This document shows positions 24,760-33,200 of a stretch of DNA of 64,000 bases, one piece after another. The position numbers and the translations under genes were made by a program. Origin of the DNA: Candidatus Latescibacterota bacterium (lineage in GTDB: Bacteria > Latescibacterota > UBA2968). The DNA lies in the NCBI GenBank assembly GCA_022823725.1, contig JAJEHL010000007.1, positions 1-64,000 of the forward strand. The letters run 5' to 3'. A model generated the notes under the pieces. The model ran no database searches. It worked only from the letters and a program-made list of their open reading frames with translations, and was not told the origin of the DNA. How positions within the stretch are numbered: the stretch's first letter is position 1; each line of letters begins with the position of its first letter.

Positions 24760-26884
24760 AAAACAGACGGAGTTGGTCGCGTGGGATGGGTTGGATCAAG
24801 GGAAACAGGCGGCGAAATTCGCCATCGGGAAATAGAACGCGAAAACGCTCGGCCATATCGTGCAATCGGCGCAGTAAATAGCCCCGATCTTCGTCGTGAG
24901 TAAAAAATTCCGCGCGGGAAAGGGAGCCATCCTGACACTGATAAACCGCGATTCGCTCGCCAATACGACAGCCTTTGGCAGCCGTTGCAAGCCGGCTCAG
25001 GTTCGGGTTTGAAAAGGTTTTTTTAGTAATGCGCTCAAACCGGCAAAAATCTTCGGGATCAATCTTGCCGTCTTGCAACTTGCGTCCAAGGGATAGATAT
25101 GCGCGAGAAACGGCTTCTGTATCGCCATCGACGAGCAAGGGTGCGATCTGTGCAATAAATTGGCGAAAAATGCGTTCATCGCGCCGGCTTCGCAGGCTAC
25201 TGCCCACAAGCGATACACCGCCGTTGTAATCGACGAGAATATAATTTTTTGCCTTGAGACTGATCATCCCTTTAAAGCGACCATCATGCGAAAGATGAAT
25301 GCCTCGGGGCAAAGTAGCCGAAATCTCCTCAATGAGCTGTTTCTCATCAGTCTCTGTTTTGACATGCAGTGGCGCGACAAAGTAAGCCCCATCGGTATCC
25401 ACTTCTATAATTTCCCCACCGGCATCGCGCAACTCAGATACGAGTTGGCGGGCGATTTGCTGCCCAATTAAAGTAATTTTTTCCGCGGCGTGATAGTCAT
25501 TAAAACACGCGCGTCCGTATCCCAGATATCCGTAAAAAGAATTGATGAGAATTTTGTAGCTGCCCTGCAACCCATTCCAATATGCGCGATCGGTTTCGTC
25601 ACCCGCGCTTTGAAAATTGTTTTTTGCCTCAAGGCGTCGCTGCGTGAGATGTTCGAGCATGGGCAAAAAAGCATTTTCAGTGTCAGTCGCCGGGCGGATC
25701 TCCTGGGTTAACATAATCGATGGATAAAGACTTTCCACATCGGCTTTGACCACGCGCTTAAAAATGCCCGAAGCCACGAGTCGCGTATAGCCTCCACTAA
25801 AGCCCTTTGAGGGACGCGGTTTGGGAATGGCGAGATTGCGCCGCAGATAAAGCCCAACCATCAGGGCGTTGATTTTCTCTCCTGGCCCGCTGAGTGCGGC
25901 GTCTTGAAAGTTGTATGGCAAAATCTGTGTCTGATAAAATTCGGTAGGAACGACCACCTCGCTTAGTGCTTTGACATCGCGTACATCGTCGAGCGCGTAG
26001 TTGATGAGACGTTGCGGATTGGTGCGCCAGGTGCGGGCAATATCTTCCCCATCGACAAACGTGCGCCCCGCCCGTTCAAGCCCAAGTGCGTGGATGACCT
26101 GCTTGAGGCCATAGCGCTCCAGCTTGCCCCCGGTATCATAACGCTGCACTTGCTGTAGCGTATCGATAATATGTCGCCCGTAGATATAAGCCGGGCGAAA
26201 ACCCGGGATTCGTGCGCCAACTTTGAAGACGCGTTGCCCGTTTCCCTCGCGCAATGCCGACCCGTCTCTCCCCCATGTGAGGGCAATACCATAGTGCTGG
26301 GCGCGCGCGACGAGATAGGGCAAGTCAAACTCAAAAATATTGTGGCCTTCAATCGTATCGGGGTTGCGCGTTTCGATTACTTTGTTGAGGTTGCGAAGCA
26401 GGTCTGCCTCGCTCATATCCGTAGCACTCAGCACGGTTTCAAAGCCACGCGAATCGGAAATTGAGATGAGAATGATCTGTGCATCGGGTGCCGAGGGATT
26501 GAGCGTAAGGGTCTCGATATCGAGTTGCAATCGGTGGAGATCACCGTAGCGCATGCCGCGAAATAGAGTTTGGCCCGAAAGCGTCAGATGCTGCCGCACG
26601 GGATTGTTAAAATTAAAATGCGGTATGCCATCCTGGGCGAGGCGGTCGCGTGCGGCGAGAAAATGGGACCAATTGTGAAAGTGTACCCGCGCGCGAAATT
26701 CGCCGCCGCCTTTGAGACGCGCGCAATCCGAAACCCCGACCAGGCCAGACCGGGCGGACTCTTCGGGCGTCTCAACGAGCAACCACGGGGAAAAGGGTTG
26801 CAGGTCACAAGTATCGCGCGTGTACAACGCCATCTGGTTTCCGCCGACGAGTTCGGCAGCGAGAACACCGGGGAGATAAGCCAT
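24758..26884 (-). CDS. Family B DNA polymerase with 3'-5' exonuclease
   Basis: 708 residues from ATG 26884 (GGAG seven bases upstream); an in-frame TTG at 26932 is less likely. Exonuclease motifs: D122 and E124 (LDIETL), N182/D187 (GHNIFEFDLPY), Y296/D300 (YALDD). Polymerase motifs: A with D382 (DVESLYPS), B as KILINSFYG (444-452), and C as VDTDGAYF, where the usual DTDS is DTDG (D496, D498). The catalytic acids are all there, so activity is expected, unlike inactivated PolB2 proteins. At about 700 residues it is compact. Bacterial members are thought to act in repair or translesion synthesis; this one's role is unknown. It is monocistronic. Confidence 0.88.
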   Translation of the reverse strand: MAYLPGVLAAELVGGNQMALYTRDTCDLQPFSPWLLVETPEESARSGLVGVSDCARLKGGGEFRARVHFHNWSHFLAARDRLAQDGIPHFNFNNPVRQHLTLSGQTLFRGMRYGDLHRLQLDIETLTLNPSAPDAQIILISISDSRGFETVLSATDMSEADLLRNLNKVIETRNPDTIEGHNIFEFDLPYLVARAQHYGIALTWGRDGSALREGNGQRVFKVGARIPGFRPAYIYGRHIIDTLQQVQRYDTGGKLERYGLKQVIHALGLERAGRTFVDGEDIARTWRTNPQRLINYALDDVRDVKALSEVVVPTEFYQTQILPYNFQDAALSGPGEKINALMVGLYLRRNLAIPKPRPSKGFSGGYTRLVASGIFKRVVKADVESLYPSIMLTQEIRPATDTENAFLPMLEHLTQRRLEAKNNFQSAGDETDRAYWNGLQGSYKILINSFYGYLGYGRACFNDYHAAEKITLIGQQIARQLVSELRDAGGEIIEVDTDGAYFVAPLHVKTETDEKQLIEEISATLPRGIHLSHDGRFKGMISLKAKNYILVDYNGGVSLVGSSLRSRRDERIFRQFIAQIAPLLVDGDTEAVSRAYLSLGRKLQDGKIDPEDFCRFERITKKTFSNPNLSRLATAAKGCRIGERIAVYQCQDGSLSRAEFFTHDEDRGYLLRRLHDMAERFRVLFPDGEFRRLFPLIQPIPRDQLRLF

Positions 26885-26931
26885 TGTATTGCTCCAATTT
26901 GTTGCGGGAGAAGGGGGAAGCAACTTGTTCA

Positions 26932-26960
26932 AATATAGCCAATTTTTACCTGCCTTGCAA
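26932..26960 (-). promoter_or_regulatory. Promoter of the family B DNA polymerase gene
   Basis: On the - strand, TTGCAA (26960-26955), a 17-base spacer and TATATT (26937-26932) precede the ATG at 26884 by about 48 bases. No LexA-like box was recognised. Confidence 0.5.
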
Positions 26961-27018
26961 TGTGAGGAGTTCTAAACCACGCAATCGCATATTCTACCAG
27001 ACCTTTAATATGCGTTCT

Positions 27019-27048
27019 AACCGCCCGGTAACAACGGGCGGTTTTTTT
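27019..27048 (+). terminator. Intrinsic-type hairpin upstream of the first GWxTD gene
   Basis: AACCGCCCG and CGGGCGGTT flank a seven-base loop and are followed by a T-run. No gene on the + strand immediately precedes it. It is homologous in position and sequence to the hairpin at 29706-29742, so it looks like the tail of an older duplicated unit. Confidence 0.75.
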
Positions 27049-27075
27049 ATACCTGCAGAGCACTCAAAAATTATT

Positions 27076-27089
27076 GCTAATTATTTCGC
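27076..27089 (+). promoter_or_regulatory. Upstream operator copy for the first GWxTD gene (probable BlaI-type site)
   Basis: GCTAATTATTTCGC is an imperfect dyad (10 of 14 positions symmetric; half-sites GC[T/G]AA). The same 14 bases occur at 27137, 29760 and 29827, always around a -35/-10 pair. Confidence 0.65.
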
Positions 27090-27098
27090 TATTTGGAC

Positions 27099-27127
27099 TT
27101 GACAACAAATTTTTAATAGGATATTTT
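27099..27127 (+). promoter_or_regulatory. Promoter of the first GWxTD gene
   Basis: TTGACA (27099-27104), 17 bases, TATTTT (27122-27127). It is framed by operator copies at 27076-27089 and 27137-27150, so a repressor bound at both could block or loop out polymerase. Confidence 0.7.
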
Positions 27128-27136
27128 TCTTTTTGT

Positions 27137-27150
27137 GCTAATTATTTCGC
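27137..27150 (+). promoter_or_regulatory. Downstream operator copy for the first GWxTD gene
   Basis: A second exact copy of GCTAATTATTTCGC, 61 bases from the first and just past the expected transcription start. Here it is extended to TGC...GCA, making the dyad longer. Confidence 0.65.
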
Positions 27151-27202
27151 ACAATATCACTCAGATTGATAAAAAGACTACTCTCTTTTGAAGGGAATAA
27201 CA

Positions 27203-29668
27203 ATGCGATTTACAACTCATATCGGATTGATCGCACTGACATGCCTCTTAAGTTTCGGCTCGTCCAAAGGGGAAACAGCAATAGATTCGCTATTTCACAT
27301 GGCAGAGCAACAAGTCGGTCATGTGAGTCGTGCGAAAAGCATTGTGGCCTTCAAGGAGATTATTTCCAAAGATAGAGATTACGCACCTGCATACAACGAA
27401 TTGGCCAAACTGCACCTGTTGGACTACAGCGTAAATGGCCGACAGCGCGCAACGCGGATGATACAGCAGGCAATCGCAAGTGCCCCCGACAATATTGAGT
27501 ATCGGCTGACACGCGGAAAGATTTGGTGGCATCAAGGCTTTCGATTTCGGGCATTGAACCAATTCAAGAACGTGATCAAAAAGCATCCGAAAAATACGGA
27601 TGTCCTCAATAGTCTGGGTATGTTCTTGGTGTATGATTTTCTATCACAGAAAGATAGAAGAGCGACATTAAGAGAGATGGACATGAGGTCCAGTGTATTC
27701 ATAGATTTCAAGAGAATGGCAATGCGATCCAGGATAAAAGATTTCAAAATCTTTGCCGATGAAGCCAAACAAGAAGCAATTCAGGTCCTGCGAAAAAGCA
27801 TCCAATTGGATGGGACCAATCAGCAACCTTATTATTTATTGGGCATACTCTACTTTGAAGACAAATATTGGGATGCCTTCCATGCCTTGATGCAAGCCCT
27901 GCGCGCGCAACATCCAGATGACAAAAATGCGCTCTTGTTCTGTGGCCTTGCCGCCTATCAAATTGGCGAGTTCAATGACTCACATGGCTATTATCAACGT
28001 GCCCTTGACTTGATGAGTATCGAAGAGCGCGAGTTGCTCGAATCTATCGACTTGCTTGCATCCGAAGAAGATCATGCATCCCGCGATACGACGCAGACGA
28101 TAGATGCGCTATTGGAACGCGAGATGTTTTGGAAGCGCCAGGATCCGCTCTATTTGTCTGATTTTAACGAAAGAAAGATGGCGCACTTTGGTCGTATGGC
28201 ATACTCAAATTTGCGGTTCAGGCGATTTTCAGATGATGTCGAGGGCTGGCAGACAGACATGGGGAAGACCTATATCAAATTTGGAAGATATAGACTGCGC
28301 GTAACAACCTATAAAGGGACATGGGATTCTAAAGAGGCCTTGAATGCTGCAATGATGGAGTTCTGGTATTACGAAGATTTTCAGTTCCAATTTTGTGGCA
28401 CGACGGATGATATCTGGAATTTTTGCGGCGGTGCTGTAGGCTACCTCCCAAGCGCGGTCCCTCCAGTAGAAATGAGTGCCTTTACGTTTGAGGGGTTAGT
28501 ATCAAAAGCTGATACTGCGGGAGTACGACCGTATTTTATGAGGAGAAAACCACTGGCTTCCTTTGCACCACGTACATTGGGAGAGGCCTCGCATCATACC
28601 TTCCGAAAAACAGCCCAACGCTTTATCGATCCGTATTTACAGCGAAAATACACCCTCCCCTATCAGATCGCCACCTTTGAAGAACAGAACAGGATACGCG
28701 TCGAACTAAGCTATATGATTCCAAAAAACCGATTAACAGAAAATCCAGAAACGGGCAAGGTGCGTTTTTGGGATGGTGTCTTCTTCTTTGATCAGCAGTG
28801 GAATGATATGTATAACCACCGCAAATCCAGATCCCTCACTTTGCCACCACAGAAGCCAGCCTCCAATGCTGCTGCACGGCATCGCAACGATCACCTGTTG
28901 ATCTCGCGCGCGGTATCTGTACGCCAGGACAGCTATCACTTTTCTGTGGAATTACTGGATCAAACATCTGGTCTTATTGGTGTGGCACGCGATAAGAAAC
29001 CCTTCGTATATAACCAGGATTTTCGCCTGAGTGATTTGTTGGTCGGCAGCGATATTCAAGCGAAGAAAGCATTGCCAGAAAGCCGTGACGATCTGCACAT
29101 CACCCCCAATCCCGTCCGTACATTTTCACAGTCTGAACCGGTCTTTATCTATCTGGAACTGTATGATCTCCAACGCAACGATTTTGGCAGCACGCAGTAT
29201 GAGATCTCCTACACCATCGGCAAGCCAGAAGTGGATACCCTGTCTCCGACCTTGTTCGCCTCTCAAAGTCTGATTGAGACCCTGGGCAAAATAGAGATTG
29301 ATCTGCGCAGTGAACAAGCAAACCAAATTGCTGCCGAGGATTTGCAGACCGGACAATCACAGGATGATGATGTGCTCGATAGCGTATTTCCCGATAGCGA
29401 TATATGGGGAGAGACAAAGGTTTATACGAGTGGTGGACAGGTCCATCACATCGCCGCTGAGGGCTTGAAGGTCAAGCGATCACGACAGGGCGATTTGACG
29501 CGAACTGTGACAGCGAATTACGAAGGTAATCGAGAAGATGATTTCACGTATTTGCAGATCGATGTGAACCAGGTGCCTGCGGGGATTTATCAATTGACCG
29601 TATTGGCAAGGGACAAGCGGACGGATCAGACGGATAGGAAGTACGTTTATTTTCGTATTGTAAAGTAA
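27203..29668 (+). CDS. Secreted TPR / GWxTD-domain protein (paralogue A)
   Basis: 821 residues from ATG 27203 (GAAGGGA upstream; a TTG 15 bases earlier is not used). Residues 1-22 are a signal peptide. TPR-like helices follow at about 30-130 and 200-270 (APAYNELAKLHL, PYYLLGILYFED, EFNDSHGYYQRALDL). The GWxTD domain has its motif at residues 348-352 (GWQTD), followed by GKTYIKFG and a cysteine pair C398-x9-C408. The C-terminal 200 residues are beta-rich. The function is unknown; GWxTD proteins are envelope or secreted proteins of FCB and related phyla. It has its own promoter with the same operators as the blaI-like gene. Paralogue B lies at 34320-36791. Confidence 0.8.
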   Translation: MRFTTHIGLIALTCLLSFGSSKGETAIDSLFHMAEQQVGHVSRAKSIVAFKEIISKDRDYAPAYNELAKLHLLDYSVNGRQRATRMIQQAIASAPDNIEYRLTRGKIWWHQGFRFRALNQFKNVIKKHPKNTDVLNSLGMFLVYDFLSQKDRRATLREMDMRSSVFIDFKRMAMRSRIKDFKIFADEAKQEAIQVLRKSIQLDGTNQQPYYLLGILYFEDKYWDAFHALMQALRAQHPDDKNALLFCGLAAYQIGEFNDSHGYYQRALDLMSIEERELLESIDLLASEEDHASRDTTQTIDALLEREMFWKRQDPLYLSDFNERKMAHFGRMAYSNLRFRRFSDDVEGWQTDMGKTYIKFGRYRLRVTTYKGTWDSKEALNAAMMEFWYYEDFQFQFCGTTDDIWNFCGGAVGYLPSAVPPVEMSAFTFEGLVSKADTAGVRPYFMRRKPLASFAPRTLGEASHHTFRKTAQRFIDPYLQRKYTLPYQIATFEEQNRIRVELSYMIPKNRLTENPETGKVRFWDGVFFFDQQWNDMYNHRKSRSLTLPPQKPASNAAARHRNDHLLISRAVSVRQDSYHFSVELLDQTSGLIGVARDKKPFVYNQDFRLSDLLVGSDIQAKKALPESRDDLHITPNPVRTFSQSEPVFIYLELYDLQRNDFGSTQYEISYTIGKPEVDTLSPTLFASQSLIETLGKIEIDLRSEQANQIAAEDLQTGQSQDDDVLDSVFPDSDIWGETKVYTSGGQVHHIAAEGLKVKRSRQGDLTRTVTANYEGNREDDFTYLQIDVNQVPAGIYQLTVLARDKRTDQTDRKYVYFRIVK

Positions 29669-29705
29669 AGAACGGATACCAATTCATCGGTTGAGCCTTG
29701 ATATT

Positions 29706-29742
29706 CATCCTAACCGCCCAGCAACAACGGGCGGTTAGGATG
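29706..29742 (+). terminator. 14-bp hairpin after the first GWxTD gene
   Basis: CATCCTAACCGCCC (29706-29719) pairs perfectly with GGGCGGTTAGGATG (29729-29742). No T-run follows, so termination may be incomplete. The core and loop match the hairpin at 27019-27048. Confidence 0.6.
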
Positions 29743-29759
29743 GACATTTAAAAATCATT

Positions 29760-29773
29760 GCTAATTATTTCGC
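29760..29773 (+). promoter_or_regulatory. Upstream operator copy of the blaI-like operon
   Basis: An exact copy of GCTAATTATTTCGC, ten bases before the -35 box. Its position relative to the promoter is the same as in the first GWxTD gene. Confidence 0.65.
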
Positions 29774-29782
29774 TATTTGGAC

Positions 29783-29811
29783 TTGACAACGAGTTTTTAA
29801 TAGGATATTTT
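29783..29811 (+). promoter_or_regulatory. Promoter of the blaI-like operon
   Basis: TTGACA (29783-29788), 17 bases, TATTTT (29806-29811). Sequence and spacing equal those of the promoter at 27099-27127, and the surrounding bases are largely conserved, showing that the two control regions are copies. Confidence 0.7.
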
Positions 29812-29826
29812 TCTGGAAACGGATAT

Positions 29827-29840
29827 GCTAATTATTTCGC
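29827..29840 (+). promoter_or_regulatory. Downstream operator copy of the blaI-like operon
   Basis: An exact copy of GCTAATTATTTCGC, 67 bases from the upstream copy and inside the 5' leader, 25 bases before the repressor ATG. Autoregulation by the encoded repressor is the natural reading. Confidence 0.65.
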
Positions 29841-29865
29841 ATGGCTAAATAAAAAGGAGCTAAAA

Positions 29866-30249
29866 ATGGCAAGACTGCGACAAGAGGGATTGACGACCCG
29901 TGAAATAGAACTCATACAGGTACTCTGGCAACAGAAAGAAGCAACCGTCGAAATGATCCAGGCAAAATTACCCAACCGATTAGAAGGATCAACCATTCGC
30001 ACGCTCCTGCAAATCATGGAAGACAAAGGCTATGTGACGCATGAAAAGCAAGGACGCGCCAATGTGTACCGCCCCGTAATCGAACAGCAAAGCGTCCAAT
30101 CCTCTGCAATGAAACACATCATTCAAAAACTATTTGGCGGATCAACCGAACTCTTACTGGCACGACTGGTTGAAGACGAAGATATAGACATGGACGATGT
30201 GGCGCGATTGCGCGAAAAACTCAAGCAACGCAAAGGAGGCACATCATGA
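29866..30249 (+). CDS. BlaI/MecI/CopY-family transcriptional repressor
   Basis: 127 residues from ATG 29866 with AAGGAG seven bases upstream; a longer frame from 29758 runs through the promoter and is not real. It has the penicillinase-repressor winged helix: LTTREIELIQVLWQQKEATVE, then STIRTLLQIMEDKGYV and a wing with QGRANVYRP. The C-terminal third should dimerise and contain the site cut on induction. Members repress until cleaved by a partner M56 membrane peptidase, which here starts in the overlapping ATGA. The paired dyads upstream of this gene and of the first GWxTD gene are the probable binding sites. Confidence 0.9.
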   Translation: MARLRQEGLTTREIELIQVLWQQKEATVEMIQAKLPNRLEGSTIRTLLQIMEDKGYVTHEKQGRANVYRPVIEQQSVQSSAMKHIIQKLFGGSTELLLARLVEDEDIDMDDVARLREKLKQRKGGTS

Positions 30250-33200
30250 TCGATACACCTGCACTGGAACCCATTGCCATCTTCCTCCTCAATGCGACTA
30301 TCAAGACCACCCTATTTATGGGGATTGTTCTACTTGCCGTGTGGCTTCTGGGTACGCGACAAGCTTCCAAACGCAGTTTGCTTTTGAACTGGTGTCTTAT
30401 TGGCGTACTGGTGATTCCCATCGCGTCTTTGTGTATGCCTTCACTGCGATTTCAATTTGATGCGCCATCATTCCCTTCAGAGCCAGTATTACCGCCCGCC
30501 GAACGTATTGTTGCACCCGATACACCTCTGGCAAAACCCATACCCGCATTGAAGCAACAAAGGGTATCTAATAGGGCGTTTTCAGAAAACCCAGAACCAT
30601 CTCAAAATTTCGTATCTCCCCCACCTGCGCAAATTGTTTTCGCCAAAAATGCCGAGACAAAATCAATTGATTGGACGACCTACATACTGAATAAAATCAC
30701 TTCAGCGCATGCTTTGTATGGTGTGATGGCGGTCTATGCTATTGGCGTATTGGTTTTACTGATTCGGGTAATCTATTGCCTTATAATGGTTTATAAATTT
30801 CGCCGATCTCTATTACTCTGTGAAGACGAACAGCTTCGCAATGATCTACAGGTCTTAAAGAATCAATTGGGTATTCGGCGCTCTGTCGCACTCGCTGTCA
30901 GTGATAAAATCGGCAGCCCAACTCAGGTCGGACTCTTGAATCCAGTAGTCGTATTGCCCGCGCCTATGGTCGAATCGCGTGGCCAGTTCGAATCGATTTT
31001 GACTCACGAACTCATTCATGTGAAGCGATGGGATTGCCTCTATCGTCTGTTGGCAATGGTCGGCATGGCATTTTACTGGTTCAATCCCCTATTCCACCGC
31101 GTCAAACACCTGCTTTTTGAAGTTCAAGAACAAACATGCGATGATTGGACCGTGACGACAACCGGCAATTCTGAAAGCTATGCAGATACGCTCCTGAATG
31201 TGGCGACCCTACTACGTCCTCGTCCTGCGATGGCCCTGGGCATGGACATGGCGCGACCAACTCAGGTCATGGAGCGGGTCAATCGCATTATCACCCTGGG
31301 CGGCCATGTGTCTCCGCGCGTTGGTCGCGTATCGGCACTGGTGTTGGCAGTGATATTTATCGGCGGGGCAACAACTATTGGCAGCCTGACCACTTCAAAA
31401 GTCGATCTCAATGATCAAAAGGTTGTGTTTGAAGATGGTATTGCCGTAACCGATACCAGCGACGTATCGCAGCGACTACTTCCGTTCAAAATGCGCGATG
31501 GTCGCATGTGGTGGCGCGGCGAGAATGGTCTCTATTTACAGGATGGAGATGTGTGGCAAAAGTTCACATTGCCGGAAGGTGGTTCTTTCGAACAGGTACA
31601 TGCCTTTATGCAAGCGCGCAATGGCTCAATATGGTTTGCTGGCATATATAAAAATGGGCCAATTGTCGTGCGCTTTAGTGAAAAGACATGGCAGATATGG
31701 GATTCAAAAACAACGGGCCTGGGAAAAATTACCGCTGGATATGACTTTGCCGAAGATGAGGCTGGCGGTATCTGGATTTCCCACCACGGTATGGGAAATA
31801 TCAGAGCATACGGAGGCCCTGATCGCTTCAAAGGCGGAAACGGCGTCTTACACTTTGATGGCAAAGCGTGGCACAACTATACCGTGGAAGATGGATTGAT
31901 TCACAATCGGGTTTACAATGTGGAAGCCGATTCCAAAGGCGGCGTGTGGATCGCAACCCTTCGCGGATTGAGCCACTACAAAGATGGAAAATGGGCCTCT
32001 CATATTGTCGATAGCGTGCCTGTAGAGGGCGTGCGTAATGGCAATAGATACGATGGCCGCAAGGTATATAAACTATTTTCTGATCGAAAAGGTACGCTTT
32101 GGGCTGTGCATGGATCGGTTATTGGGCGTACCATAACGCGGCGCAGAGGCGGAATTTCCAGCTTTGACGGCACAGCCTGGACACACTACGATGCACATGA
32201 TGGACTGCCTATCCATGCGTCTCGAAATATCTGGCAAACAGAAAATGGCGATCTGTGGTTTGGTACGCATTCAGGTGATCAACGGGATGTAGAGGCAAAA
32301 GGTCTGGTGCGATATAAAGACGGGATGTGGTTGCGATTTACGCGCAAACACGGTATTCCCAGAGATTCTGTATGGGGCCTGGTTGAAAAAGGCGATGGGT
32401 CTTTTTATCTGGGTGTTTCTGGTATTGTATCTTATGAGCCACCTATCGGTCACCTATCAACAATATCTGGGAAAGTGATCGATCAGCGCGATGGCCAACC
32501 CGTAGCAAATATGGGAATATGGGTTGAATACGACGATGGCGAGGTGCATGCCGGAACTATGACAGATGAAGATGGACGCTATCGCGTTGAAGTCACGCCA
32601 GGATCATACCGCGTGCGAATCGCGTCCAAGAATGCAGCCGACCCTGTGACCGTTGAGGCAAAGCGCGAGAGTAAAATTGAAGACATTGACCTGCTCTTGC
32701 TCAACTCGCGCCGCATCTCTGGTCGCGTAATCGATACATCCAATAATCCGATTGCCAATGCTGTCGTGGTGATTTCCGATGATACTTCAGAAGACCTGCG
32801 CCTATCCCCCCAGATCGTGACCACAGATGCCAATGGAAAATTTGAAGGCTGGCAGGTATCGGGACCGAAGGCTACTTTTGAAGTCGCAGCAAAAGGATAC
32901 ACACAAATCGCGCGAGAAGTTGAAAATGCCATTGAAGAGCAAGTAGTGATTAGTCTCAAAAAAGGCAAGACGTTTCGCGGTCGCGTTGTGGATGAGTTGG
33001 GCAAACCCATTGCCTGGGCGCGTGTTGGGCCTGGACCTCCGCCGGATCCAAAAAAGAAAGGATATACATTGCCCGCATTGCCCTTCCAGCGCAATACTTA
33101 TACGGATGCGTCGGGTTTGTTCACTATAAATGACGTAGCGGGTGGTCACATCTGGGTGAATCATCCCAAGACCGGAATGGTGAATCAAGAGGTTATGCCT

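Noticed and set aside
27019-29742. Repeated GC-rich hairpins as a CRISPR or REP array
   Set aside because: There are only two copies, 2.7 kb apart, each in the same place relative to a promoter; duplication of a control region explains them.
29758-29865. Upstream extension of the BlaI-like protein
   Set aside because: The extra codons are the promoter and both operators; a strong ribosome-binding site marks the ATG at 29866.
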